Translations under genes and position numbers: made by a program
Source: Corythucha ciliata
Taxonomy: Eukaryota; Arthropoda; Insecta; Hemiptera; Tingidae
Length of the DNA stretch: 64,000 nucleotides
Direction: 5' to 3'
Assembly (NCBI GenBank): GCA_038030265.1
Contig: CM075941.1
Coordinates: forward strand, 52,801,952-52,865,951
Shown: piece after piece, positions 1-10,478 of the stretch
How positions within the stretch are numbered: the stretch's first letter is position 1
Layout of the letters: every line of letters starts with the position of its first letter
Notes under the pieces: model-generated
Database searches by the model: none
Told to the model about the DNA's origin: nothing
Seen by the model: only the letters and a program-made list of their open reading frames with translations

Positions 1-468
1 GAGGGCTCAAATGGAGACTTCACTGGCCCGGAACCGGCGCTCGGCGTCCCGCCATCGACCTTCAGGATGGCGATAGCTAAGTGGGTGAATGCCCAGGCGG
101 CTATTCGCTGGCAGAGACTGGAGGGACATCAGCAGAGTAAGCGCATGGTAGAAGGACCGTGCTGCAGGTTTACGAGCAAACTGCTCCGACTTAGCCGGAG
201 AGACCTTAGAACGGTGGTAGGCCTTATCACAGGATTCTGCCAACTCCGTTATCACCTACACCGCATCGGGGTAACCACGGAGTCACCGATGTGTAGACTG
301 TGTGAGGAAGAAGACGAGACCGCCTATCACATCGTGTTCGAATGTGAGGCGCTCGCGGGCCGCCGGCTTAGCATCTTCGGGGCTGACCTACTCGAGGGTG
401 CTCCTACCGGCGAAACTCTAGCCGAGGACCTCCTAAACCTCGTCAGAGCGAAGGGGATCCTGGACTAG
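1..468 (+). CDS. C-terminal end of a non-LTR retrotransposon ORF2 (R1/Jockey-like), cut by the window edge
   Basis: The frame is open from base 1, so the start lies outside the window; it ends at TAG 466-468. The first residues (GPEPALGVP and onward) look like the linker after an RNase H domain. A conserved tryptophan/leucine-rich stretch follows (LLRLSRRDLRTVVGLITGFC), then a cysteine-histidine finger: CRLC at about 292-303 and HIVFEC at about 331-348. In R1, LOA and Jockey-type LINEs this CCHC finger closes ORF2 and is thought to bind template RNA. The reading frame is intact over 155 codons. An internal ATG at 67 is not a real start. Clade assignment beyond R1/Jockey-like is inference. Confidence 0.8.
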   Translation, partial: EGSNGDFTGPEPALGVPPSTFRMAIAKWVNAQAAIRWQRLEGHQQSKRMVEGPCCRFTSKLLRLSRRDLRTVVGLITGFCQLRYHLHRIGVTTESPMCRLCEEEDETAYHIVFECEALAGRRLSIFGADLLEGAPTGETLAEDLLNLVRAKGILD

Positions 469-573
469 ATCCACAGACCCAGGGGAGGCACAATAATCCA
501 CCTAGGATTCCGTGCCGGGGGGGCAGCCCTCCTACCCGTGGGTGTTGTTTCAAAAAAAAAAAAAAAAAAAAAA
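469..573 (+). mobile_element. 3' UTR and 22-A tail of the LINE ending at 468
   Basis: About 80 bases follow the stop, containing GGCACAATAATCCACCTAGG, then a run of 22 A at 552-573. This is a typical LINE 3' terminus and fixes the right border of the element. The same stop-plus-tail sequence recurs in degraded form at 30138-30255. The target duplication cannot be tested because the left end is outside the window. Confidence 0.8.
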
Positions 574-934
574 GTTCTAAAACTCTGATTTTGGCCACGA
601 CAAACTGGCAATTTTACCACTAAGCTGGGGATGTCAGGTGTTTTTTTGCAGAGAAACAAAATCTGAAAAAGCTTTTTAGTCCAGTCATATAATGCAAAAA
701 TGGTATTTTAGGGCGCTAAAACCACGAAACTAGCTTTCGTGACTAGGGGAGGGCAGCTTCGCACCCCTGCTCCCCTCCGGCTACCCCCATGACTCTGGTG
801 ACAGCATGGAGGCTAAATGTTTAGAAGAACGCTAAAAATGAGAAGAAACGCTTATTCACGCGACTAAAATTGATAAAATCGCTAGGTACCTTCGTAAAAT
901 TAAGCTTCTAAAATATTTAGCGGCTAAGGAGTCA

Positions 935-956
935 GAGGGGTGTAGCTCCCCCACTG
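935..956. mobile_element. Possible right terminus of a hAT-like element
   Basis: Read on the minus strand the sequence begins CAGTGGGGGAGCTACACCCC, resembling the hAT-like ends proven elsewhere in the window (CAGTGGGGTAGCCAGC at 36873, CAGTGGCG at 46514). The following 8 bases are GGTATCAT; no matching left partner is visible, so this is only a lookalike. Confidence 0.25.
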
Positions 957-1284
957 GGTATCATTGCCGAAGACACCCTGTGGATGTCATTTACGTGGGC
1001 AGTCGCTGCGTTTTCAGACGCTACACTGTGAAACGACTGCGGTACAAACGCATTAGAACGGCTCTACAACGGGGGTTTTTACGCCACCTACAAAGCGTTC
1101 ATATAGGCGCCGGTATTGAACGTCCCGAAGCGCCGCCGGACGTGAAGATTTGCGGCCGTTTTTTTTCCGAGATGACCAGCATCTTTATTTGATCTCTTCG
1201 ATGCACTTTATTTTTTATTCTTTTTTACTGTGAATTAAATGTGCATTCCACGAGGTGTACGAGTTAAAAAATGAGATGGGCCGC

Positions 1285-1312
1285 CGCGAGAGAGAGAGAG
1301 TGAGTGAGTGAG
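1285..1312. repeat. AG / GTGA microsatellite
   Basis: Direct short tandem repeat: AG units followed by GTGA units. Confidence 0.85.
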
Positions 1313-3116
1313 ACGGAAAAAGTGTAATCACGCACCTAGAGAATTTCCTGAAGATTTAAAATGGGCCCTCATCCACTCCCCTCCCCTCACTCATCACTAT
1401 TCTCAACGCTGTTGTTGCATTATGTGAGTCTCGTGACGAAGCAAACGCAAGAAGGATAATACTTCTAGGAGGAAGGGTTTGTCGGTTTGAAACTTTTTTA
1501 AAGTTTCTCTCTCTTCCTTTCGCGTAATTTGAGGCTTTTTATTGTCGCTTAAGGAATTTGCCATGGGAAACGGCAGATTTTCTTCCCCTGGACGGAAGCC
1601 GTCAGGGTGGTTGGATAGACGGGGGGGGGGGGCTTTTGGTAATTTTCGAGAAGTGCGCAAATTCAACTTTTTTTTTTTACTTTTTAAGAGAAATATAATG
1701 AACTCAGGAAATTTCCACGCACACGCATACAATAGCGGTCACAGTTATGTCAGTACTTCGGGAAAAAAGCTTCCGCTTATTATTATGCGTAGGTGAATCA
1801 TTGAACGCTCAATCCAACCAAGCATACATTCTTCCTGCTTTCAATATCGTATTATGTAAATCTATAAGCTCAATTTGGAGCCCAACGCCTAAACCTTGGG
1901 GGACTAGTCATTCTCCAACTTGATCTTCTCGTTTTAATTACTCACGCGGTAAATCACCGTTAATTACTCCCCTTATACCCACCCCTCCAACGCCACCATT
2001 TCATTCTTTCGAATCATTAAAAAAACAAAAAAAAAAGTAAATAAAGGGCTCACAACCTGTACGCTCTTCCAGAAAATACAGATAGTGAGCCGTATATGGT
2101 CGCGACTCGAAGTAATAAGGATGCCTATCCTAGTCGTTACATTCTAGTTAGGACCCGTCGACTGAAAAGAACGTTGTTGGTTACGTTGAGGACGAGGAGG
2201 AGGGAGGTCTTCAAATAAAAGATAAATTATAATCTTAATACGATCGCGAAGGTGGAGCTTTTGTACTTCGTGTTTGAATGAAGAAAGTTTTGAAAATACG
2301 AAGGCTTTTTTGTACCGCCTACCGCCTCACCCACATCGCCAGCAACTCGCCTTTTTTTTTTCATTCCCAAAGGCGAAAGGGTAAAAACTTCGTGTATGCA
2401 AGTTTCGTAGAAAAGGCTTTAACGAGCCCAGAAGCGAAACAGAAGACGAAGAAGAAGGGGGAAAAAAACTCGAGAGATAAAAGTCGAAGAGACGACAATG
2501 GCCTCATCCTCAATCCACTGCCGAGATGCTTCTAAAAGGAAAAGCTGGGAAGGGTTGCAGGATACAATACCGATAAGTTCTCTTCTAAAACTCTCAGCTG
2601 TAAATCTCAAAAGCTACCTCTCTTTTATTTTTTACTTCAATCCCACCATTGAGCCTCTGATTCTTCCCTCCCCATTCCCCCTAGCCATTATCCTTTATGG
2701 GGCTTTATGGCGCTGACGATGTGTTCGCGCTATAAATTCCTACTTTATGAAAGTCATTATTGTCATGAAAGGCACGCAAACATGACGGCGGGGTGTACAC
2801 GTACTCTCAAAGCATTTCGCTGTTGGGCGAGGCGGGGAGGTTGGTGCCCTCACATTGCGTGGGTGAGACGTATAATTAGCAAGAAGAATTTTCTCGACGG
2901 ATGGTGAATAGGGGGAGGGAATTTCTTCTAGTTTTTGGGTTGGTGGTGGTGATTAGGGAGAGGGGGAGGGGTGTTTCTTCGGGGCTCACACGATTTCACG
3001 TTGAAGCAAAGTTTCGTGAATTCCCTCTAAAAATATAATGAAACACGCCAAGTGGGATAACATCTTTTGAAACCATTTTCTTTGTAGACGAATGACGAAC
3101 TGTAACACCCATTAAG

Positions 3117-3148
3117 CTTAAGCGATTAACACCGGTTAATCGCTTAAG
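3117..3148. repeat. 32-bp near-perfect palindrome
   Basis: Arms CTTAAGCGATTAAC and GTTAATCGCTTAAG are perfect reverse complements of 14 bases around a 4-base centre ACCG. It could be a collapsed MITE remnant or a cruciform-forming site; nothing nearby decides. Confidence 0.7.
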
Positions 3149-3599
3149 TTGTCCATTTCTGAGGTCTGTATGATGCTTTTGTGGGACGGAAGGGGGGGGG
3201 GAAGAAAATAATCCTTGAATCTAAATATTCTCACTATATGGTCCGAAATATGGTGATTTTGCCGCGAATGCTGAAACTAACGTACTGGGCAGGCCGAAAC
3301 CTAATAAAGTGGTTTCTACACCAAACCGTATGGCCCCAACTACAGGCCCTGACCACAAACCCCCGCCCACAACAGGCCCCCACAACCACAGCCCTCAGCC
3401 AATTCCCTCAAACACAGGCCCCTACTGACTAAACTGATCATTTTTTTTTTTTATTTGTGAATGAGCACTTTTGCTTAGTGATGAGCAAAGTAAGACCAAG
3501 ACTCGAAAGCACAGCAAGTCTAGATATTGGTTTTGTTCGAGGGGGGCATAATATTTCGTTCAGATCGTTCATCCTTCACATCACTTCATAGCAAACATT

Positions 3600-4385
3600 T
3601 GTAAAAAGAGCTGATTCGCGGAATATAATGAGGAAAACTCATTTCACGACTGAAATTAGGAAAAATCGCTAATTACATACTAAAATGAGGGAAAAAATCC
3701 CTAATTTATGGCTCAATTTGAGACAAAAGGATTATTCGCGGTTAAAAATGTAGAAAAATTACTGTAAATTGCGGATGATATTGAGGAACAGTGCTTAAAT
3801 TCGTGAATAAATTGTAGAAAAAGCGCTAATCTGCGGGTAAAATTAAAAAAAAAAAAAGGCCGATTCATGGCCAAAATTGAGAAGAACGCTAATTCGCGAC
3901 TAAAATTAAGTAAGCGCCAATTCGCGACTCTTTGATGAAGGAATCTTCTTGGCCAAAATTGAGAAAAGGCGCTAACTATGGCCAAGAGCCGCTAATTCGC
4001 GGCAAATATTAAGCGGGTAAAATTGAGAAAAATCGCTAGTTCGTTGCTACAATTGAGAAAAACGCTAATTCATGACTATGAACGTTTGAAATGAAAACGC
4101 TATAATTTGCGGCTAAAATTGAGAAAAATACGCTAATTAAAGGTCATAATGGAGAAAAACGCTAATTAGCGGTTAAAATTGAGAGCATGCCAATTCGCGG
4201 CCTTCTGGTGAATGCAACTTTAAGGCTAAAATAATGGAAAAGCGCTAATTCGTGACTAAGAGTGAAAAAAACCACAAATTCGCATCAGCTAAAATGAAGA
4301 AAACACTCATTCGCTATTTCGCTACTACAATGGAGAAAAATATCCAATTCACGCAGCTTTAATTTAAAAAAGGGCTAATTTGCGG
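3600..4385 (+). repeat. Degenerate type A minisatellite array
   Basis: About twenty imperfect copies of a 30-45 base unit GCTAATTCGCGG followed by CTAAAATTGAGAAAAA. The spacing is irregular and many units carry small deletions. The same unit recurs at 9150-9240, 10310-10400, 13860-14450 (inverted), 38150-39390, 50320-50560 and 51100-53470. No coding potential. Confidence 0.8.
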
Positions 4386-4386
4386 C

Positions 4387-4590
4387 TTAGCGCGCCTCGA
4401 TGGTGTAATGGATGTGTCGTGGTCACATGCCGAAATTTGGCATTTCATGAAATGACCAGCCATTTAATGAAATGTGCGCTCTTGATGTAACAGTGAGGTT
4501 AGAACACCATCTGACTAGGGATTCCGGTCATTCCATGAAATGCATCCTGCCTCTGGGCACTTCATGAAATACACGAGGATTACACTATGT
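4387..4590 (+). repeat. Array of CATTTCATGAAATG palindromes after a tRNA-like A-box
   Basis: TGGTGTAATGG at about 4397 resembles a pol III A-box and is followed by ATGTG-7 nt-CACAT, an anticodon-stem-like hairpin. Then the 14-base palindrome CATTTCATGAAATG occurs at 4441-4454 with variants at 4461-4474, 4529-4542 and 4558-4571. Two further copies, CATTTCTTGAAATG, lie at 8830-8843 and 8864-8877 beyond the gypsy element, so the element interrupts the array. A tRNA-derived SINE is possible but not proven. Confidence 0.4.
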
Positions 4591-4593
4591 GGC

Positions 4594-4685
4594 TGTGGCG
4601 GAAACAATCCCGACACATGTTTACTAAAAAATAAAAATAATTTTTTAATTGTCTTGTTACTCAAATTGGATTTCATTTCTCCAAA
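4594..4685 (+). repeat. 5' LTR of gypsy element
   Basis: Starts TGTGGCGGAAACAATCCCGA and ends ATTTCTCCAAA; identical to 8720-8811. The end is not the canonical CA unless the last bases AA are excluded, so the exact right border is uncertain by 2 bases. Confidence 0.85.
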
Positions 4686-4687
4686 AG

Positions 4688-4704
4688 TGGTAACTCCGAC
4701 GTGA
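4688..4704 (+). promoter_or_regulatory. Primer binding site, tRNA-Trp type
   Basis: TGGTAACTCCGACGTGA starts two bases after the LTR. It matches the complement of an animal tRNA-Trp 3' end (TGGTGACCCCGACGTGA) with two differences. The exact form of the site occurs at 30721, next to the second gypsy element, which supports the reading. Confidence 0.7.
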
Positions 4705-4761
4705 ACGAACACGATAGTTTTTTTCTTTTTTTTTTTCTCGTTCATCGCGACTGCTTCGACG

Positions 4762-5598
4762 ATGGCTAACGCCGGTACACCTTCCGCAGAAAGTGCTACA
4801 CTGGAGCCGATTTCCGCTGCCGAGATAGCTAAGGTTTCCGTAAAAATTCCTCCTTTTTGGCGATCCAATGTTGCTCTCTGGTTTTGCCAAGTAGAAGCAA
4901 ATTTCCGAACTAGTCGGATTTTAGCCGATCAAACTAAGTTTGACATTGTTGTGGGGTGTATGGAAGGTGAGGTACTAACTCAAGTAAGCGACGTTGTCAC
5001 AAACCCTCCACCAAACGATAAGTATCAACAGCTCAAAGAAAAACTAATTCAGCGCTTTACAGAGTCACGAAACCAACAAGTTCAACAGTTGGTTCGAGGC
5101 CTCGAGCTTGGTGACGATCACCCATCCGCCTTGTTGCGCCGCATGAGGGAACTTGCGAACGGTGATATTAAAGACGAAGTTTTAAAAACTATGTGGATGG
5201 ATCGACTTCCCGTCACCGTCCGCCAAGTTTTATCGGCTATTCCTGAAACAGAGCTTTCTAAAATAGCAACTATTCCAGATAATGTCATGGAGGTAACATC
5301 CCACGACGTTTACGCACTGACCAAACAACAAAAATCTATTTCTTCAACCGAAAACAACGTCCACGAAACACTTGCCATACTAACGGAAAAACTCGCCGCG
5401 CTTACTCTCTCGGTTGAAAATATCCAGCAAACAGTGTCACAAATGAACAAACAAAGATTTCGTTCTCGCCAACGCAGTCTTTCACCTCGCTTGGAAGTAA
5501 ACAAGGATGGCCTATGCTGGTATCATGAAAAATTCGGCACTCGGGCGTCTTCGTGCAAAAAAGGTTGTCTTTTCTTTTCCAAACAGGGAAACGAATAA
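4762..5598 (+). CDS. gag: Gypsy gag polyprotein
   Basis: Intact 278-codon ORF encoding the retrotransposon capsid/nucleocapsid precursor. The first ATG after the primer site (4762) is taken as the start. Residues about 35-170 form the capsid-like core (PPFWRSNVALWFCQVEANF, the Retrotrans_gag type opening). Near the C-terminus is an unusual finger, CWYHEKFG...CKKGC, typical of arthropod and flatworm gypsy gag proteins instead of the CCHC knuckle. Pol lies in the -1 frame and overlaps the last 46 bases. An AAA AAA codon pair at 5557-5562 is a plausible slip site for -1 frameshifting. Confidence 0.88.
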   Translation: MANAGTPSAESATLEPISAAEIAKVSVKIPPFWRSNVALWFCQVEANFRTSRILADQTKFDIVVGCMEGEVLTQVSDVVTNPPPNDKYQQLKEKLIQRFTESRNQQVQQLVRGLELGDDHPSALLRRMRELANGDIKDEVLKTMWMDRLPVTVRQVLSAIPETELSKIATIPDNVMEVTSHDVYALTKQQKSISSTENNVHETLAILTEKLAALTLSVENIQQTVSQMNKQRFRSRQRSLSPRLEVNKDGLCWYHEKFGTRASSCKKGCLFFSKQGNE

Positions 5599-8500
5599 AA
5601 CAGAGTGTTGCGACGGCTAACACTTCGGCTCAAGGATCATGCCGTCTATTTTTACACGACAAAACATTAAACCTCACTTTCCTTGTAGATTCAGGTTCGG
5701 ACGTGTCCGTAGTTCCATCAACACAAAGCGACAGACGTAATGCGAGTCACCATACCACAACTTTGTACGCCGCAAACGGTTCTAAAATTAAATCGTACGG
5801 CACGAAATCCCTGGTTCTAAACCTAAACATGCCTCACAAGGTACGGCATACATTCATTGTCGCCGACGTCAACAGCCCTATCATCGGCGCTGATTTTCTT
5901 CTGAATCACGAATTCTTGGTGGATCTCAAAAACAAACGCCTAGTCGATAAATCTCGGAAGTACTCCACTTCAGGCAAAACTGTCAAAATTAATTCTTTTC
6001 AATTATCGACTATTGATAAATCAACAATTTACTGGAAATTGCTTCAACAGTATCCCTCTATTACAGACGATTCATCTAAGCACTTTAGCGGAAAACATTC
6101 CACGGTTCACTTCATTGAAACCGAAGGGCGTCCTATCGCGTCCACTGCACGTAGATTGTCACATGAAAAACTAAAAGCGGTCACAGCTGAATTTCAAGCA
6201 ATGCTCGACCAAGGTCTATGTCGTCCTTCAATCCAGCCATTACATCTTGTGCCAAAACCGGACGGGAAATGGCGCGCTTGCGGTGACTATCGCCGCTTAA
6301 ATTCAATCACAAAACCAGACAGGTATCCCGTTCCCATTTTACAGGATTGTAACGCCTTTCTACATGGCAAAAGTTTCTTTTCCAAACTTGATTTGACTAG
6401 GGCATACCAACAAATTCCTATCAATCCCGAGGACATTCCAAAAACTGCCATTGTGACTCCTTTTGGGTTGTTTGAATTTCCATTCATGAATTACGGGTTA
6501 CGTAATGCTGCAGCTACGTTTCAGCGGTTTATGCACGAGATCACCCGAGAATTTCCTTTCATATTTTCGTACTTAGATGACCTTCTTGTAGCATCCAACG
6601 ACGAGAAACAACACCTCGAACACCTACGCATCCTTTTCGACCGTCTCTCGAAATTTGGTCTTAAAATTAACCCTTCGAAATGCGAATTTGGACAAGAAAG
6701 TTTACCCTTTTTAGGTCACCTTATCACTCCCAAAGGCATAACCCCGTTACCTAGCAAAGTTCAACTCATTAACGATTTCCCTCGACCCAAAACCGCTCCT
6801 CAATTAAGAAGATTCCTGGGGATGGCCAACTTTTATAATCGTTTCATCCCTCACATGGCAACCATGCAAAGTCCCCTACACGAAGTTTGCCAAGGAAAAA
6901 CAAAGAACGACAAAACGCCTCTTTCCTGGTCTACTTTACAAGAAACAGCTTTTAATGATATAAAACGCACTCTAGCTCAAGCTACGTTTTTGGCCCATCC
7001 GCTGTCTAGTGCAACTTTGTCGATCACCACGGATGCTTCGGACATAGCTATGGGTGGGGTAATCCATCAGTTGGTAAATGGAATCCAACAACCTCTCGGT
7101 TTCTTCTCTAGAAAATTTTCTGAAGCTGAAAAACGCTATTCGACATACGACCGAGAACTATTAGCAGTTTACTCCACAATCAAGCATTTTAGATTTTTGT
7201 TGGAGGGTCGAAATTTCTGTATTTATACGGACCATAAGCCGCTAATGTATGCTTTCCAGCAAAAACCCGAAAAAGCGTCCCCTCGCCAACTTCGACACTT
7301 AGAATTCATTTCACAGTTTTCTACAGAAATTAAACATTTACCAGGTGCCGATAACCAGGTTGCCGATTGTTTGTCACGCATTGAAGAGATTCAAATTCCT
7401 TCGGCAATTGATTTTGATGCCATGAGTCGTCAACAGGACGAAGACCATGAACTTCAAAAACGAATTCCCTTCTCACTTCTCAAAATTCATTCCGGTCGCT
7501 GCCAATCATCCTGTCATTTGTGACACAACAACCGGAAATATCAGACCTTTCGTTCCCACATCCCTTCGACGACTAGTCTTTGATGAAATTCACGCACCTA
7601 CTCATCCTGGCATTCGCAATACTGTAAAAGAAGTTTGTTAACGTTACTTTTGGCCTAGTATGCGAAAAGATTGTACACAATGGGCGCGAACATGCCTCCA
7701 CTGTCAACGTTGCAAAATTCACAAGCACACAGTGAGTTCCCGCTCATTTTTCCCTGCAGCTAATGAACGTTTCGGCCATTGCCATATTGACATTGTGGGA
7801 CCCCTTCCACCATCTAACGGTTTCAACTACGTTTTAACACGCATTGACAGACTCACCCGTTGGCCCGAAGCGTTCGCGATCAAAGACTCAACAGCTGAAA
7901 CCATCGCGTCAACTTTTGTGAGCGGGTGGATTTCCCGTTTTGGAGTTCCGAACAACATCACCACGGACCAGGGACGTCAATTCGAGTCAAACCTTTTTCG
8001 AGAACTTCTCAAAATCCTCGGAATAAGTCGTATTCGTACCACTAGCTACCACCCACAAAGCAATGGGCTAATTGAAAGGTGGCACCGATCTCTAAAAACA
8101 GCAATCATCTGCCACGCATCCAACAAATGGAGTGAAAACCTTCCAATGATTATGTTGCACCTTCGATCGGCCATCAAAGAAGATTAAGGCGTCTCTGCAG
8201 CCGATCTTGTCTATGGTCAACCATTGCGTCTTCCGGCAGATTTTTTTACCAAACCGTCCTGTGTTTCTCAGGGAGCTGATTTTCCTGAAATCGTAAAGAA
8301 ATTTCAAACAACTATGCAGAACCTTCCAACGCCACCAATTTCGGACCATGCGACCAAACCGTATGTATACACGCCACCATCACTGCAATCGGCGACACAC
8401 GTATTTTTACGTCGCGAAGGCGTGAGACCACCTTTGCAACCACCTTATGACGGTCTCTTTCTCGTATTAAAAAAAATGACAAGTTTTACTCCCTACAAAT

Positions 8501-8745
8501 TAAAGGAAAACCTAAAACAATTTCAATCGACAGATTAAAACCCGCACATGTCGACAAAACCAAAGCTGGAGATGATTCCAGCTTACCAACTATGACTCTA
8601 CACCCTCTGCAGTCTATTCTTCGAAAGTCACCGACAAAACCGTCAACTCTAGAACGTCCAAATCGATCTGTGAAATTCGCAGAAGAAATTACAATTGCGA
8701 TCATCAGGAGGGGGAGTGTTGTGGCGGAAACAATCCCGACACATG
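5553..8745 (+). pseudogene. pol: Gypsy pol (protease-RT-RNase H-integrase), broken
   Basis: Protease DSGSDVSVVP is near 5686-5715. The RT carries YLDD at 6570-6581, and RNase H has TTDASD near 7030, a DRELLAVY motif and TDHKPL. The integrase has an HHCC finger (CLHCQRC near 7695) and a D-D-E core ([22 protein letters not shown]). Breaks: the RT SSPLHL block near 6230 is shortened in frame compared with 32290 on the other element. A frame change occurs in an A-run at about 7450-7460. TAA stops lie in frame at 7639-7641 and 8185-8187. A further frame change lies in the A-run near 8468-8475, after which the C-terminus runs to about 8745 inside the LTR. All catalytic acidic residues seen are retained. 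As read it cannot make a complete Pol. Confidence 0.9.
8706..8716 (+). promoter_or_regulatory. Polypurine tract of gypsy element
   Basis: AGGAGGGGGAG lies directly before the 3' LTR (TGTTGTGGCGG), where plus-strand priming would occur in an LTR retrotransposon. Confidence 0.7.
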
Positions 8746-8811
8746 TTTACTAAAAAATAAAAATAATTTTTTAATTGTCTTGTTACTCAAATTGGATTTC
8801 ATTTCTCCAAA
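8720..8811 (+). repeat. 3' LTR of gypsy element
   Basis: Identical over about 92 bases to 4594-4685. A third copy at 9879-9970 differs at one base. Confidence 0.85.
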
Positions 8812-9150
8812 TGGCCGAGTCACTCTGGTCATTTCTTGAAATGCCAACCCAACGCACTCTGATCATTTCTTGAAATGACTCGCCGCAATCCAGCGGGCCT
8901 GGGTTCGTATCCAGTCATTGCCCACTGCACTGTAAGGCTGCGGCGAGCTGTGACACGGCAACCCTCGGCTTCGTGTGTGGCCGTTCCCGGCGGTGTGCGT
9001 TCAATAAACCGCGCACCGACCGAAACGCCCGCGAAGTACGGGTGTGAAGTGCACAGTTAGATCTGGGTATGGCGTAGGAGCCCAAAGGAGTCTTAGGCGC
9101 CTGCCGGGTTCAAAGCCCAGCGCTCCCAACAAACACAAAATAATAAAAAA
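8812..9150 (+). repeat. tRNA-like, possible SINE segment (first copy)
   Basis: TGGCCGAGTCA at 8812 resembles a pol III A-box and GGGTTCGTATCC near 8908 resembles a B-box. A second B-box-like GGGTTCAAAGCC occurs near 9106, and the segment ends in an A-rich ACAAAATAATAAAAAA tail near 9126-9150. The spacing is not that of one tRNA. The segment is repeated at 9971-10310 within the tandem duplication. A SINE is plausible; no flanking duplication was found. Confidence 0.3.
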
Positions 9151-9319
9151 TTCGCGGTTTGAAATTGAGAAAAAGCGCTAATCTGCGAATAAGTGAGGAA
9201 AAAGCGGTGATTCGCGGCTAAACTAAGAATAAACCATAATTTAACGCAACGTGGTGTTGATTTCACCAATTTGTCAAAACTCGGCACTGAAATCTCCAGG
9301 TTTTCTACACTTGCTCGAA

Positions 9320-9905
9320 GCACCTTCGATCGGCCATCAAAGAAGATTAAGGCGTCTCTGCAGCCGATCTTGTCTATGGTCAACCATTGCGTCTTCCGGC
9401 AGATTTTTTTACCAAACCGTCCTGTGTTTCTCAGGGAGCTGATTTTCCTGAAATCGTAAAGAAATTTCAAACAACTATGCAGAACCTTCCAACGCCACCA
9501 ATTTCGGACCATGCGACCAAACCGTATGTATACACGCCACCATCACTGCAATCGGCGACACACGTATTTTTACGTCGCGAAGGCGTGAGACCACCTTTGC
9601 AACCACCTTATGACGGTCTCTTTCTCGTATTAAAAAAAATGACAAGTTTTACTCCCTACAAATTAAAGGAAAACCTAAAACAATTTCAATCGACAGATTA
9701 AAACCCGCACATGTCGACAAAACCAAAGCTGGAGATGATTCCAGCTTACCAACTATGACTCTACACCCTCTGCAGTCTATTCTTCGAAAGTCACCGACAA
9801 AACCGTCAACTCTAGAACGCAAATCGATCTGTGAATTCGCAGAAGAATTACAATTGCGATCATCAGGAGGGGGAGTGTTGTGGCGGAAACAATCCCGACA
9901 CATGT
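9320..9905 (+). pseudogene. Second copy of the gypsy pol C-terminus
   Basis: Duplicate of 8157-8745. The 104-residue stretch 9387-9701 is identical to 8224-8538, including the in-frame TAA and the A-run frameshift. It has no upstream pol and no promoter of its own, so it is a passive duplicate. Confidence 0.88.
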
Positions 9906-9970
9906 TTACTAAAAAATAAAAATAATTTTTTAATTGTCTTGTTACTCAAATTGGTTTTCATTTCTCCAAA
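9879..9970 (+). repeat. Duplicated 3' LTR
   Basis: Third copy of the 92-base LTR; one base differs (GGTTTT for GGATTT). Confidence 0.85.
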
Positions 9971-10478
9971 TGGCCGAGTCACTCTGGTCATTTCTTGAAA
10001 TGCCAACCCAACGCACTCTGATCATTTCTTGAAATGACTCGCCGCAATCCAGCGGGCCTGGGTTCGTATCCAGTCATTGCCCACTGCAATGTAAGGCTGC
10101 GGCGAGCTGTGACACGGCAACCCTCGGCTTCGTGTGTGGCCGTTCCCGGCGGTGTGCGTTCAATAAACCGCGCACCGACCGAAACGCCCGCGAAGTACGG
10201 GTGTGAAGTGCACAGTTAGATCTGGGTATGGCGTAGGAGCCCAAAGGAGTCTTAGGCGCCTGCCGGGTTCAAAGCCCAGCGCTCCCAACAAACACAAAAT
10301 AATAAAAAATTCGCGGTTTGAAATTGAGAAAAAGCGCTAATCTGCGAATAAGGTGAGGAAAAAGCGGTGATTCGCGGCTAAACTAAGAATAAACCATAAT
10401 TTAACGCAACGTGGTGTTGATTTCACCCAATTTGTCAAAACTCGGCACTGAAATCTCCAGGTTTTCTACACTTGCTGC

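Larger units (their letters stand above)
574..3599. other. Anonymous DNA, no gene supported
   Basis: No ORF here resembles a known protein; the ORFs present are short and of biased composition. 830-940 has a few degraded type A repeats. 1285-1312 is an AG/GTGA microsatellite. A run of G at 1621-1631 and several poly-T tracts occur. A hAT-like right end may lie at 935-956. Confidence 0.5.
4594..8811 (+). mobile_element. Ty3/gypsy-type LTR retrotransposon with unusually short LTRs
   Basis: Two identical direct repeats of about 92 bases (4594-4685 and 8720-8811) bracket gag, protease, reverse transcriptase, RNase H and integrase in gypsy order. A tRNA-Trp-like primer site follows the left repeat and a purine tract precedes the right one. 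A possible 4-bp target duplication TGGC is at 4590-4593 and 8812-8815. LTRs of this size are short for the superfamily, where several hundred bases is usual. LTR identity indicates a recent insertion, yet pol carries at least two in-frame stops and two frameshifts. The 3' end was later included in a tandem duplication. Confidence 0.9.
8157..10478 (+). repeat. 1.16-kb direct tandem duplication (two units)
   Basis: Unit 1 is 8157-9319 and unit 2 is 9320 to about 10478. Each holds the last part of gypsy pol, the 3' LTR, the palindrome array, a tRNA-like segment and some type A repeats. Because host flank is included, the duplication came after the gypsy insertion. The junction shares GCAC. I count about seven differences; most are one- or two-base length changes, often in homopolymers (for example GAAATTC/GAATTC, CACCAAT/CACCCAAT). 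Confidence 0.9.

Noticed and set aside
4397..4432. tRNA-His gene
   Set aside because: An A-box-like stretch and a possible anticodon stem are present, but no T-arm or matching acceptor stem follows.
5553..8745. Stop-codon reassignment to explain in-frame TAA codons
   Set aside because: TAA, TAG and TGA each interrupt different elements once or twice, together with frameshifts; gag and the LINE C-terminus end normally. Ordinary decay explains them.
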